Assembly (NCBI RefSeq): GCF_900476375.1
Contig: NZ_UPPP01000059.1
Coordinates: 1 to 64,000, forward strand
Source: Allolucifera butyrica
GTDB taxonomy: Bacteria; Bacillota; Negativicutes; Sporomusales; UPPP01
Length of the DNA stretch: 64,000 bases
Direction: 5' to 3'
Every line of letters starts with the position of its first letter. Position 1 is the stretch's first letter. Below are positions 8,766 to 17,577 of the stretch, in pieces. The notes beneath the pieces were generated by a model. That model made no database searches, was not told where the DNA came from, and saw nothing but the letters and a program-made list of their open reading frames with translations. Made by a program: the position numbers and the translations under genes.

Positions 8766-9198
8766 ACATGCATTCGCCTTTTATAATTAATGTGGGGCAC
8801 TGAGCATAGTGGAGCACATAATTGCTAACGCTGCCCATCAGCAACTGTTTTACACCGCTTAACCCTCTTCGCCCCATAATAATTAATGAATAGCTATTTT
8901 CTTTGCTAAGCTCGGTAATTTTTATCCCCGCATGCCCATATTCCAGCTTGGTAGAAACCCTGCCATCAAAATCAGCAAATAGTTCTAAAGCCCTGGCTAA
9001 AACCTGTTCCCCATTTTTGTCCATGTCCTGAAGTACACTGGCCGGAAAACTATTGGTACCTGACAAATATCCCGGGTGTTCAATAACATGCAGCAAAGTA
9101 ACTGCACTTTCAAATTTTTCAGCAATCCCCTTTGCATAACTAGCAGCCTTGAATGCTGCATCAGAGCCATCAACCGGTACTAAAATTTTTCCAAACAA
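8755..9198 (-). CDS. Universal stress protein (UspA family)
   Basis: A 147-residue UspA-fold protein. It begins with KILVPVDGSDAAF and ends with the ATP-binding signature G-x2-G-x9-G-S in GRRGLSGVKQLLMGSVS, so this is the nucleotide-binding class. Such proteins respond to starvation and redox stress. The gene lies 36 bases downstream of the MFS gene on the same strand and may be co-transcribed with it and the marR gene. Confidence 0.92.
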   Translation of the reverse strand: MFGKILVPVDGSDAAFKAASYAKGIAEKFESAVTLLHVIEHPGYLSGTNSFPASVLQDMDKNGEQVLARALELFADFDGRVSTKLEYGHAGIKITELSKENSYSLIIMGRRGLSGVKQLLMGSVSNYVLHYAQCPTLIIKGECMSKK

Positions 9199-9234
9199 AA
9201 TAGCTCACTCCATTTCCAAGACAACGTTTATATT

Positions 9235-10440
9235 TCACCCCTTGGCTTCTATATCGTCAAGATTGTTGGCCGCAGCGCATTTTTGCTGAATTACGAACCA
9301 GGTGTAACTAAGAAAAAAAATACCCATGATGATAGCAGAACACCAGTAAATCGAGGCATAACCAAGTTTTCCGGCAAGTATTCCCAGGACGATTGAGCCT
9401 ACGCCATTACCGATATCAATCATGTTATAAAAGGTCGCACTGGCTGCGCTGCGTTTCGCCGGCGATACAAGATTAAACATCCAGGCTTGCACTGCCGGAA
9501 AGATGGTGCCATAACCTAATCCGTACAGGGACGAAGCGATTAGAAAAGAAGTCATACTTTTGCTTTGCGCCAAAACGACGAATCCCAGTAAAAATAATAT
9601 TGTACCGGGAAAAAGGACCCAGGCGGGGCCTTTTTTATCAAATATGCGGCCTGTTATCAGACGGGATAAAAAGATACATACGGTACACATGAGAAAGAAA
9701 GCCCCGGCATTAGCGATATGGGCTTCTTGGGCTAATAAAGCGATGAAATTTAAAACCCCGCCGATACAAATCCCGAACAACAGGGCAAGATAGGCCTGAA
9801 ACAGCAGTTCTTTTTCAACCAGTTTATCTATCAACGAAATTTTTTCCTGGGTCTCCGCCTGTATAGAGCGGTCATCGGGAATAGAACAGAGGCTCAAGCA
9901 CAAGAGGGCAAGAATCTGGCTTAACGTTGCCACGATAAATAGACTGGTAAAAGAAAAGTTATCAACGATCCATACTCCCAGACCGGGAGCAATTGCCATT
10001 GCCAAAGTAGTGCCCAGGCCAAAATAACCTATGCCTTCACCCCGGCGCGATTTCGGGATTAGGTCGATGACAATAGCAGCATATAATGTGGTGGCTATGC
10101 CAAAGCCTAGTCCATGAACTACCCGTAAAGAAAGTAACCGGGGGACAGTAGTCGCCAAAATATAACTTATGGCGGCAACAAAACATAAGATACAGCCAAT
10201 GTATAAATAATATTTTTTGCCCCATTTTTTTATTCCATTGTTAGTAAAAAAACGCACCAGAATGGCGCAAAATACAAAGATTGCCGACAATAATCCGACG
10301 TCGGTGCTCGTTCCGCCCTGGTGCAGGACGTAAACCGGAAGAGTTGGCAAAAAGATATGAAAGCCACTAAATAAAAAAGTATTGGAGATAGTAAATAAAA
10401 TAAAGTTTTTTGTCCATAAACTTGCGGTACTGGTTGTCAT
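9235..10440 (-). CDS. MFS transporter (drug/metabolite exporter-like)
   Basis: A 401-residue major facilitator with about 12 hydrophobic segments. RFFTNNGIKKWGKK, between helices 2 and 3, corresponds to the MFS motif A loop. IPKSRRGEGIGYFGLG and SPAKRSAASATFYNMIDIG are the matching loops in the two halves. The substrate is unknown. Its marR-type neighbour upstream on the same strand suggests a repressor-controlled efflux pump. Confidence 0.82.
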   Translation of the reverse strand: MTTSTASLWTKNFILFTISNTFLFSGFHIFLPTLPVYVLHQGGTSTDVGLLSAIFVFCAILVRFFTNNGIKKWGKKYYLYIGCILCFVAAISYILATTVPRLLSLRVVHGLGFGIATTLYAAIVIDLIPKSRRGEGIGYFGLGTTLAMAIAPGLGVWIVDNFSFTSLFIVATLSQILALLCLSLCSIPDDRSIQAETQEKISLIDKLVEKELLFQAYLALLFGICIGGVLNFIALLAQEAHIANAGAFFLMCTVCIFLSRLITGRIFDKKGPAWVLFPGTILFLLGFVVLAQSKSMTSFLIASSLYGLGYGTIFPAVQAWMFNLVSPAKRSAASATFYNMIDIGNGVGSIVLGILAGKLGYASIYWCSAIIMGIFFLSYTWFVIQQKCAAANNLDDIEAKG

Positions 10441-10470
10441 TTAAGGTTCCTTTCCAAGTAAATAATAATA

Positions 10471-10896
10471 TTACTTTTTACATTTTTGAGAATTTAAATA
10501 AATGGATTCGAGCATTCCGTATAAATCGTGCTGTTTTTCTTCCGGCAGGTCAATTAAAATCGATTGTCTATGATTGTCAACCGCTTTTTCCCAAACAGCA
10601 TATTGGCCAAGCGCTTTCTCGGTTAAAAAGACTTTTTTTTCCCGTTTGTCATTCCCGGATTTTCTTTCCACCAATCCTTTTTCTTCCAGCTTTATTACCG
10701 TTTTTGAGATTGCCGCCGGCTCAACATTTAGATAATTTGCCAAAGCAATTTGCGGGAGCGGGCCGGTTTCTTTCAAGGCCACAATAATTGACCATTCCGA
10801 ACTATATAGCCCATATTCTGCCAGTTCTTGATTTACGCCCTGGGAGATAGCCCGCGTGGTTTGATAGAGTAAATGAATTAGTTTAGCTGCATTCAT
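10471..10896 (-). CDS. MarR-family transcriptional regulator
   Basis: A 141-residue MarR regulator. The winged-helix core is SEWSIIVALKETGPLPQIALANYLNVEPAAISKTVIKLEEKGLVERK, with the wing residues GNDKREKKVFLTEKA. The in-frame ATG at 10908 overlaps the GAGG ribosome site, so the second ATG is the better start. The gene lies directly upstream of the MFS transporter on the same strand, 30 bases apart. The large palindrome in front of it is very probably its own operator. Confidence 0.88.
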   Translation of the reverse strand: MNAAKLIHLLYQTTRAISQGVNQELAEYGLYSSEWSIIVALKETGPLPQIALANYLNVEPAAISKTVIKLEEKGLVERKSGNDKREKKVFLTEKALGQYAVWEKAVDNHRQSILIDLPEEKQHDLYGMLESIYLNSQKCKK

Positions 10897-10919
10897 GGTC
10901 CACCTCATTTATATGGATT

Positions 10920-10973
10920 AAATAATAAACTAGTTAATAATAAACTAGTTTATTATTAACTAGTTTATTATTT
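10920..10973. promoter_or_regulatory. 54-bp perfect palindrome, probable MarR operator
   Basis: The whole stretch reads the same on both strands. It holds three copies of an AACTAGTT-type core (near 10929, 10943 and 10957), the central one itself palindromic as AAACTAGTTT. It lies just upstream of the marR start. MarR dimers bind short A/T-rich inverted repeats, so two or three dimers could line up here. It contains no GC-rich stem and no T run placed like a terminator. Confidence 0.7.
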
Positions 10974-11092
10974 TTGTTGTTTATAGTCAAGTATTGGCAG
11001 GGAAAAGAAAAGCAGTACGGTGACTGGAAACAGGATTACTAAGATTTTTGACGAACTAATCAGCTAATATAGTAGAATTAGGGGGCTGATTA

Positions 11093-12520
11093 GTGAAAGA
11101 CGTACAAAAAAGGGCAAAGAAAAACTATGAACTTGCCCAAGCCAATCTGAAACAGATATTTGATAATCTGCCGCATACCATTTTTGTAACAGATAAGTGC
11201 GGCAATATATTGCTTTCTAATTCAACAACCGCTATGACATTAGATATGACATTGGACCAATTGCTAAAATCGAATGTTAGAGATTTAGTAGAGCGGGGAT
11301 TTTATGATAAATCGTATGCGTTGGAGGCTGTGGAAAAGAAGTGCCCGCAAAGCGGAGTGTTAACAACTAAGATTGGGATTGTGCATTATTCGAGAAGTAC
11401 GCCGGTGATTGACGACCGGGGGGAAGTAATTTTAGTTGTAACTTATGGTATACCTCATAGTACGGAGGAACCGGGTCTTAGTCTTGAAGAGAAAGAACAA
11501 AACAGCCGGCGTAAACGCGAGATAGAATACTTAAGAAGAACTGTTTTAGAAACCGGTACGATTGTGGCTGAAAGCCAGGAAATGAAGCAGGTATTGCTTA
11601 GAGCTCATAATGTGGCGCAGGTTGACAGTACCGTTTTACTTTTAGGAGAATCGGGCACCGGCAAAGAGGTTTTAGCTAAATATATACACCGGCATAGTAA
11701 AAGAGCCGGGAAAGCATTTATTGCCCTGAATTGTGCTAATTTGCCGGAAACTTTAGTTGAGTCGGAATTGTTCGGCTATGAAAAGGGGGCTTTTACAGGG
11801 GCGAGTGCGGAAGGAAAAGTTGGCCTGTTTGAAGCCGCTCATACGGGGACATTATTTTTGGATGAGATTGCCGAACTGCCGTTGTTCCTTCAGGCCAAAT
11901 TGCTGAGAGTGCTTGAAACCTGTGAAGTCCGGCGCATTGGCAGCAACATTGACCGCAAGATGGACTTTAGGCTCATTGCTGCGACGAACAGGGACCTCGA
12001 AAAAATGGTACAGGAAGGGAAGTTTCGCAGTGATTTGTATTATCGTTTGCATGTTATACCGATCGTGATACCGCCCTTGAGAGAGAGACCGGAAGATATT
12101 GCAGCAATGGCATTGAAGTTTTTAGACAGCTTTAACAAGAAATATGGCTTGCACGTTGAATTTGACGCTAAGACGTTTGCCGCCCTGCAAAGTTATAAAT
12201 GGCCGGGTAATGTGCGGGAATTACGAAGTGCGGTGGAACGAAAAGTCATTAGCAGTTTGCAGGATGGACAAGCTGATTTATTGGCATTGGATGCAGCTGA
12301 CCAAGAAAATGCGTTTAGGGACAATATTTTCAATTTGCTGGGATTGGATGGTAATTTACGGGATGTTTTAAAAACTGTTGAAAGAAAATATATAAATTAT
12401 ATATTAAACGAATGTGGTGGAAAAGTGGGGAAAGCGGCGGAACGTCTCGGAATTTACCGTACCGTTCTCTACCGGAAATTAAAAGAAATAGAAAAGCAAA
12501 GGGAAATGCAAAACGAATGA
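11093..12520 (+). CDS. Sigma-54-dependent activator with PAS domain
   Basis: A 475-residue enhancer-binding protein. It has an N-terminal PAS sensor (about 15-125, starting [21 protein letters not shown]), a central AAA+ domain with Walker A GESGTGKE at 185 and the sigma-54 contact loop GAFTGA at 232-237, and a C-terminal Fis-type helix-turn-helix ([21 protein letters not shown]). The GTG start has an AGGGGG site 8 bases before it. The next operon carries a consensus -24/-12 promoter, so this protein probably activates it. The PAS ligand is unknown. The stop codon lies inside a 19-bp hairpin. Confidence 0.92.
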   Translation: MKDVQKRAKKNYELAQANLKQIFDNLPHTIFVTDKCGNILLSNSTTAMTLDMTLDQLLKSNVRDLVERGFYDKSYALEAVEKKCPQSGVLTTKIGIVHYSRSTPVIDDRGEVILVVTYGIPHSTEEPGLSLEEKEQNSRRKREIEYLRRTVLETGTIVAESQEMKQVLLRAHNVAQVDSTVLLLGESGTGKEVLAKYIHRHSKRAGKAFIALNCANLPETLVESELFGYEKGAFTGASAEGKVGLFEAAHTGTLFLDEIAELPLFLQAKLLRVLETCEVRRIGSNIDRKMDFRLIAATNRDLEKMVQEGKFRSDLYYRLHVIPIVIPPLRERPEDIAAMALKFLDSFNKKYGLHVEFDAKTFAALQSYKWPGNVRELRSAVERKVISSLQDGQADLLALDAADQENAFRDNIFNLLGLDGNLRDVLKTVERKYINYILNECGGKVGKAAERLGIYRTVLYRKLKEIEKQREMQNE

Positions 12521-12558
12521 CAATGTACCGAAAAAGGTACATTGTCATTCGTTTTTTT
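12511..12558 (+). terminator. Terminator hairpin overlapping the activator stop codon; possible activator site
   Basis: A perfect 19-bp stem runs from 12511-12529 to 12536-12554 with loop GAAAAA, and a run of seven T follows. It therefore works as an intrinsic terminator. The top of the stem, TGTACC-loop-GGTACA, also looks like an activator dyad and lies about 105-150 bases upstream of the -24 element, the usual place for an enhancer. Confidence 0.75.
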
Positions 12559-12658
12559 GCTATCCATGGAATGAAAATGGTACAAAAAATAGGGGCTTGC
12601 GTAAGGTAAGATAATGGAATGTCTTGCTAATATTGAATTTCTTTAAATTTAGAATGTT

Positions 12659-12674
12659 TGGTATAGAACTTGCT
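12659..12674 (+). promoter_or_regulatory. Sigma-54 (-24/-12) promoter
   Basis: TGGTATAGAACTTGCT fits the TGGYAYRNNNNTTGCW consensus at every defined position, with the GG and GC pairs 10 bases apart. Transcription would start near 12685 and give a leader of about 160 bases before the MFS gene. The activator gene directly upstream has an intact GAFTGA loop. Confidence 0.85.
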
Positions 12675-12846
12675 TTATTGCAATATGACATAGCTCAGAA
12701 AGGAGTGCGTAAGCATGTGAAATCAGTAACAGATAGGGGGATTCAGCAAACAAGCCTTAATGCTGGCAGCAGGGGGGGCAATCAGCGGATTTTGACGGGC
12801 CTTAGATAAGAGTATTTGCGCGGTAAGTAGAGGAGGGGGTAAATAA
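12675..12846 (+). other. Leader of the sigma-54 operon, no gene seen
   Basis: The rest of the 326-base gap between the activator and the MFS gene. It has a short open frame running through to 12809 with a weak AAAGGAG before a GTG, but no recognisable protein and no hairpin with a T run. I see no attenuator. Confidence 0.4.
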
Positions 12847-14127
12847 ATGGAAGAGAGACAGAAGTTTTATGGCTGGAAACTGGTCGGTGCACTCTGGTTT
12901 CTGTATTTACTGAACATGGGATTTCCGTTGTATGGCGGCACCGTAATTAATACTTATATGATGAAAGATTTTGCTATGGATCGGAGTATGTATGGATTAG
13001 GCTTTACGATAATGAATTTTTTTGTTGGTGTTCCGTCGACAATCATTGCTGCTGCAATTGTTAGATGGGGTATTAAAACGGCTTTTGGTATTGGTTCTGT
13101 ATTTATTTGCGCCGGTGCGCTATGGATGAGTTTGCTAGCGTCACAGCCGTGGCAGTATCTTGTGGGATTTGGCGTTTTAGTTGGTACTGGCATCGGCTTT
13201 GGCACGATTGTTCCGCTTTCTACGGCGGTCATCCGCTGGTTTAAGCGCTATCGGGGCAGAGCAATGGCCCTCGCCATGACCGCATCGGGCTTTGCCGGTT
13301 TTGTGGGAGCGCCTTTAATGAACTGGATATTGGCGTCAAATGGCGGTGATTGGCGGAAAGCCTGGTTAATTGTCGCCGGTATTGAAGTGCTGGCAGTAAT
13401 AATCGCCTATTTATTTATAAAAGAGTGCCCGGAAGATATAGGACAGGTTGTAGATGGCGAACCGGAGCCGGCCTTATCCGGGCAGTCCTCTGCGCAAAAT
13501 GCGTTAGCAACCCAATATGCGTGGACTCCGGAGGAAGCCTATAAAACAAGAACCTTCTGGATGGTTGCAATCAGTTCTATTGCCTGTCAATTTCCGTTTT
13601 TCTTTTTTACAGCTCACTGGATAATGCATCTAAGAGGGGTTGGCATCAATCCGGCGGATGCGGCCATGGCGATGGGCTTGTTTACTATGGGGGGAATTGC
13701 CGGCCGGATAATCGGCGGCTGGTTAATCGACAAAATGGCCGCCAGGTTTGCTTTTATGCTGGGTATAGGCTGCTATTTTATCGGCTCTTTTCTGGCAATT
13801 CATGTTTCTGCGAGTACGATTCCGGTTGCCTTTCTTGCGGCGATTCTTTACGGGACCGGATTTGGCTGGACGTTCGTTTGTCTAAATACTATGTCGGGCA
13901 ATTTCTTTGGACCGGCGGCATTTCCGAAAGTAAACGGCTCGGTTCTGCTCATTTCCGCGCTTTGCTGCTCCCCTGCGGGAATAGTGGGAGGAAAGCTGTT
14001 TGATATGTTCCAAAGTTATACACCGGCTTTTGAGCTGATTATTGGTATTTGTATTTTTGGTATTATCACTTTATGTTTTGCAACCATGCCGGAGCCGCCA
14101 AAGACTGCAATAAAATTGAATCAATAA
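12847..14127 (+). CDS. MFS transporter (OFA/monocarboxylate-like)
   Basis: A 426-residue major facilitator with about 12 membrane segments. It resembles the oxalate/formate antiporter and monocarboxylate group: FYGWKLVGALWFLYLLNMGFPLYG at the start, RWFKRYRGRAMALAMTASGFAG after helix 4, and a long charged central loop (about 200-235). It is the first gene behind the sigma-54 promoter, 14 bases before the oxidoreductase gene. It probably imports the organic acid handled by that enzyme; the substrate is not determined. An AGAGGAGGGGG site precedes the ATG. Confidence 0.82.
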   Translation: MEERQKFYGWKLVGALWFLYLLNMGFPLYGGTVINTYMMKDFAMDRSMYGLGFTIMNFFVGVPSTIIAAAIVRWGIKTAFGIGSVFICAGALWMSLLASQPWQYLVGFGVLVGTGIGFGTIVPLSTAVIRWFKRYRGRAMALAMTASGFAGFVGAPLMNWILASNGGDWRKAWLIVAGIEVLAVIIAYLFIKECPEDIGQVVDGEPEPALSGQSSAQNALATQYAWTPEEAYKTRTFWMVAISSIACQFPFFFFTAHWIMHLRGVGINPADAAMAMGLFTMGGIAGRIIGGWLIDKMAARFAFMLGIGCYFIGSFLAIHVSASTIPVAFLAAILYGTGFGWTFVCLNTMSGNFFGPAAFPKVNGSVLLISALCCSPAGIVGGKLFDMFQSYTPAFELIIGICIFGIITLCFATMPEPPKTAIKLNQ

Positions 14128-14141
14128 GGAGAATAAAAACG

Positions 14142-16091
14142 ATGCAAAGAAAATACCCCAATTTATGTAAGCCCATTCAAATCGGCAATGTAGATTTTCG
14201 CAATAGAATGTTTTCCGCTCCTATGGGCGGTACGGATATTACCGCTGATTGCACGATCGGACGCGCATCCACTGCTTTTTATGAGTTAAGAGCCAAAGGC
14301 GGGGCTGCGGCGGTTACTGTTAGCGAATGTATGGTTCATCCGGACACCGATGGGTCGCATGCATATCATCTGGATTTGCAGACCGTAGGGTCTTTGGCGA
14401 GTTTCACTTATACGGCAGACGCGATTCGCCGCCATGGTGCAATTGCCAGTGTGGAACTGTCTCATTCCGGGCAGTATGCCGGAACCTATTTAACGGACAA
14501 AGATAAGAAACGCAGCCTTGCCCAGTGGGGTCCAAGTGCCGGAGTCCGTCCGGATGGCCTGGAAGTAAAGGAACTTACCCAGGAAATAATCGATGAGATT
14601 GCAGCTGCTTATGGAAATTGCGCCGGTCTGGCTAAAAGAGCCGGCTTTGAAATGGTGATGATTCATGGCGGGCATGGCTGGTTGATTAATCAATTTTTGT
14701 CGCCTTATTTCAACCGCAGAACCGATAAGTATGGTGGTTCCCTCGAAAACAGAGTGCGCTTTGCCCGGGAAGTTCTGGATCGTGTCAGAAAGACAGTGGG
14801 CGCTGGTTTTCCCATTGAGTTTCGAATGAGCGGCTCAGAATTGTTTGATGGCGGCTATGATTTGGCGGAAGGAATTCAGATTGCTAAACTGCTTGAATCC
14901 AGAGTTGATTTGCTTCATGTTTCGGCAGGAACTTATCAGCGGGGATTCAGCATAACCCATCCTTCCATGTTTCTGTCTCATGGCTGCAATGTGTATCTTG
15001 CCGCAGCGATTAAAAAACAGGTAAGTGTGCCGGTGGCGACCCTTGGCGGTTTAAATGACCCGGCAGCAATGGAAGAAATTATTGCCGGCGGTAAAGCGGA
15101 CATTGTTGAGATGGCCCGGGCCCTGCTGGCCGACCACGAACTTCCCCGGAAAGTTATGAGCAATCGCGGTGCGGACATTGTAAAATGTTTACGCTGCTTT
15201 ACCTGTATGGCGGAACGGGTTGCTACATCCACCCGGCGCTGTACCGTAAACCCCTTAATCGGACGGGAACTGGACGGAACGGAAGTCGTTCCCGCCGCGC
15301 AACCGCATAAGGTTTTGGTAGCAGGAGGCGGGCCGGGCGGGCTAAAAGCGGCTATCACGGCTGCCCGGCGCGGCCACCAAGTAATCTTGTGTGAGAAAAC
15401 GAATGAGTTAGGTGGAATTTTAAAAGGCGAGCAGGCTATTTTCTTTAAGTATGAGATGTATGAACTCGGTGTTACTTTGGGAAAACTGGCGCAAGATGCC
15501 GGTGTTGAAATTCGTCTGCAGACAACGGTTACCAAAGAGTATGCAGAAAAAGAAAAGGTAGATGCGCTGATTATTGCAGTGGGTTCTGAACCGCTTATCC
15601 CCCCGATTCCCGGGCTAAAAGGCGATAATGTAGTGGTTGTAAACAACTATTATATGGAGAAGGATAAGGTCAGCGACCAGGTAGTGGTTCTTGGGGGCGG
15701 TCTGGCAGGCTGTGAAGCGGCAATCCATCTTGCCCGGGAAGGCAAGACTGTACATCTGGTAGAGATGAGGAATGAACTGGCTCCGGATGCAAATATCAGG
15801 CATCGTCCGATTTTATTAAAGGAAATTGAAAAGAACAAAATTCACGCCCATACAGGATATAAGGCATTGCGTGTAACCGAAGAAGGTGCCGTCTGCGCCG
15901 ATGATTCCGGCAGGGAACAGGTTGTTCCAGGTACCTCCGTAATCTGTGCGCTGGGACAAAGAGCAAGAAGAGAGGTGGTAGAAGAATTATTGGACTGTGC
16001 GCCTTATGTTGCACAAATTGGGGATTGTGTTCGTGCGTCTACCATAACTACAGCCATTTACCAGGGATACCATGCCGCACTTGATATCTAG
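14142..16091 (+). CDS. Old-yellow-enzyme NADH:flavin oxidoreductase (2,4-dienoyl-CoA reductase type)
   Basis: A 649-residue multidomain flavoenzyme. Residues 1-340 form an FMN-binding TIM barrel (GRASTAFYELRAKGG, HGGHGWLINQFLSPYFN-RR). A [4Fe-4S] Cys set follows: C349, C352, C355 and C367. Then come an FAD site (VLVAGGGPGGLKAA) and a NAD(P) site (VVVLGGGLAGCEAA). This is the layout of 2,4-dienoyl-CoA reductase, BaiCD and trimethylamine dehydrogenase. The third Cys is spaced x2 rather than the x3 of E. coli FadH. The ATG has an AAGGAG site. It would reduce an activated C=C bond in a compound imported by the MFS partner; the identity is unknown. Confidence 0.88.
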   Translation: MQRKYPNLCKPIQIGNVDFRNRMFSAPMGGTDITADCTIGRASTAFYELRAKGGAAAVTVSECMVHPDTDGSHAYHLDLQTVGSLASFTYTADAIRRHGAIASVELSHSGQYAGTYLTDKDKKRSLAQWGPSAGVRPDGLEVKELTQEIIDEIAAAYGNCAGLAKRAGFEMVMIHGGHGWLINQFLSPYFNRRTDKYGGSLENRVRFAREVLDRVRKTVGAGFPIEFRMSGSELFDGGYDLAEGIQIAKLLESRVDLLHVSAGTYQRGFSITHPSMFLSHGCNVYLAAAIKKQVSVPVATLGGLNDPAAMEEIIAGGKADIVEMARALLADHELPRKVMSNRGADIVKCLRCFTCMAERVATSTRRCTVNPLIGRELDGTEVVPAAQPHKVLVAGGGPGGLKAAITAARRGHQVILCEKTNELGGILKGEQAIFFKYEMYELGVTLGKLAQDAGVEIRLQTTVTKEYAEKEKVDALIIAVGSEPLIPPIPGLKGDNVVVVNNYYMEKDKVSDQVVVLGGGLAGCEAAIHLAREGKTVHLVEMRNELAPDANIRHRPILLKEIEKNKIHAHTGYKALRVTEEGAVCADDSGREQVVPGTSVICALGQRARREVVEELLDCAPYVAQIGDCVRASTITTAIYQGYHAALDI

Positions 16092-16212
16092 CTCTTTGCT
16101 ACAGCTTTTTCCCGCCCGGCAGGAGTTTATCTAACTTTTTCTGTAATGCACAAAAAGGCCTGTTTAACATTTGGATTTTGCCATAGGTTTTACAAAAACT
16201 TATTCGAATCGC

Positions 16213-16258
16213 CGGCAGGGACCTTGATGTTATTAAGGTCCCTGCCGCTCATTAGTTT
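16213..16258 (+). terminator. Intrinsic terminator after OYE gene
   Basis: A 13-bp perfect stem (CGGCAGGGACCTT with AAGGTCCCTGCCG), a 9-base loop and a downstream TTTT. A further weak dyad (TTCGGCA with TGCCGAA) lies around 16290-16317 ahead of the LacI-type gene. Confidence 0.75.
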
Positions 16259-16381
16259 TGGCGGTCCCTGTAATTTTAACTTCGAAGCTTTCGGCAGGAT
16301 TTTGCATGCAATTGCCGAAAACGATAATTGATTTTAAGGCTAAGTGCATGAAGGTGGTTAATAATAAAAACAGGGGGAACT

Positions 16382-17383
16382 ATGAGCGCTACGATAAAAG
16401 ATATTGCCCTAGCGGCCGGTGTATCCCATATTACCGTATCACGGGCACTCAATGGGAATAAATCAGTACGGCCGGAAACAAGAGAACGGATAGCCAGAAT
16501 TGCGAAAGAGATGAATTATGCTCCCAATCTTAATGCCAAGAGCCTGGTGCTCGATAAATCACATAGTATCGGGCTGTTTTTTTCTACATTGAAACAGGGA
16601 ACAACAACCGAGTTTTTTTATCAGGCTGTCACAGGCGTCATTGGTATCATAAAAGAAAAGTATAATGTGGTTATTAAAGGCATTGATGAGATCCAGGATT
16701 ATTCCGTTATAAACCGCCGGAATTTTGATGCCATACTGGTCGTGAGCCAGCGGGAGGGAGATGATGATTTTATATCGCATGTTTTACTCAACGATATTCC
16801 TCTGGTTGTAATGAATCGTGAAACCCGCGGCCCAGGGGTTGTCAACGTTCTCGTGAATGACTGTCTGGGGGCCTATGAGGCTACGCGTTATTTCTTGCAG
16901 AATGGGCACGAAAAGATAGCAATTATTGAAGGAAAAGAAGATTTCCAATCGAATATGGCGAGAAAACAGGGTTTTGTTAAGGCTATGAAAGAAGCAAATA
17001 AGCCGATATTATCCAATTATATCCGGTGGGGGGATTACGGTTTTGAAAGCGGCTACTATGCGATGAAAGAATTATTGAGGGAAGCGGAGCGGCCTACGGC
17101 TGTTTTTTGCTTTAATGACAGTATGGCTTTAGGGGCCATGAGAGCTGCTTTCGAATCCGGGCTTAGCGTTCCGGCGGATATATCGGTTATTGGCTTTGAC
17201 GATACCGTTTATGCAAGATATGTTACACCGGCATTGACTACCGTACACCGTCCGATTGAAAAAATGAGCCGGGAAGGTGCGCGCAGGGCCATTGATATTA
17301 TTGAGCGGAAAGATTGTGAGAGCGGCGTATTTTATATTAATACGGAGCTGAAAATCAGAGATTCCGTAATGTGTATTATTTGA
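16382..17383 (+). CDS. LacI-family regulator of hexuronate operon
   Basis: A 333-residue LacI/GalR repressor. The N-terminal helix-turn-helix is TIKDIALAAGVSHITVSRALNG. The hinge is YAPNLNAKSLV, followed by a periplasmic-binding-protein-like sugar domain (SIGLFFSTL, VIGFDDTVYARYVTPALTTVHRP near the end). It sits just upstream of the uxa/uxu operon in the same direction. The two identical palindromes in front of uxaC have the even symmetry expected of LacI-type operators. The effector is probably a hexuronate or pathway intermediate; that is inference from context. Confidence 0.9.
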   Translation: MSATIKDIALAAGVSHITVSRALNGNKSVRPETRERIARIAKEMNYAPNLNAKSLVLDKSHSIGLFFSTLKQGTTTEFFYQAVTGVIGIIKEKYNVVIKGIDEIQDYSVINRRNFDAILVVSQREGDDDFISHVLLNDIPLVVMNRETRGPGVVNVLVNDCLGAYEATRYFLQNGHEKIAIIEGKEDFQSNMARKQGFVKAMKEANKPILSNYIRWGDYGFESGYYAMKELLREAERPTAVFCFNDSMALGAMRAAFESGLSVPADISVIGFDDTVYARYVTPALTTVHRPIEKMSREGARRAIDIIERKDCESGVFYINTELKIRDSVMCII

Positions 17384-17461
17384 TGTGTTGATTGGAAAAT
17401 AGTAAATTAATAAGGGTATGTTTTATTGCCTAATAGTATCTGGATGATATTACGAGATTTT

Positions 17462-17475
17462 TGTTCACGTGAACA
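17462..17475. promoter_or_regulatory. Operator O1 for LacI-type regulator
   Basis: A perfect 14-bp palindrome, TGTTCACGTGAACA, directly upstream of the -35 box of the uxaC promoter. An identical copy lies 67 bp downstream. A central CG is typical of LacI-family operators. Confidence 0.8.
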
Positions 17476-17484
17476 TTGAAAACA

Positions 17485-17513
17485 TTGAAAACAGTGAAAA
17501 TATGTGATAATAT
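17485..17513 (+). promoter_or_regulatory. Promoter of the uxaC operon
   Basis: A -35 box TTGAAA and a -10 box TAATAT with 17 bp between them. It is framed by the two operators, so transcription would begin near 17520, just before the second operator. Confidence 0.65.
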
Positions 17514-17528
17514 TAAGAAAAAGAATAA

Positions 17529-17542
17529 TGTTCACGTGAACA
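17529..17542. promoter_or_regulatory. Operator O2 for LacI-type regulator
   Basis: The second exact copy of TGTTCACGTGAACA, just downstream of the predicted transcription start. Binding to both copies could block or loop the promoter. Confidence 0.8.
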
Positions 17543-17577
17543 AACGACATAGGAGACGTTGTTATGGAGGAGTTTAT

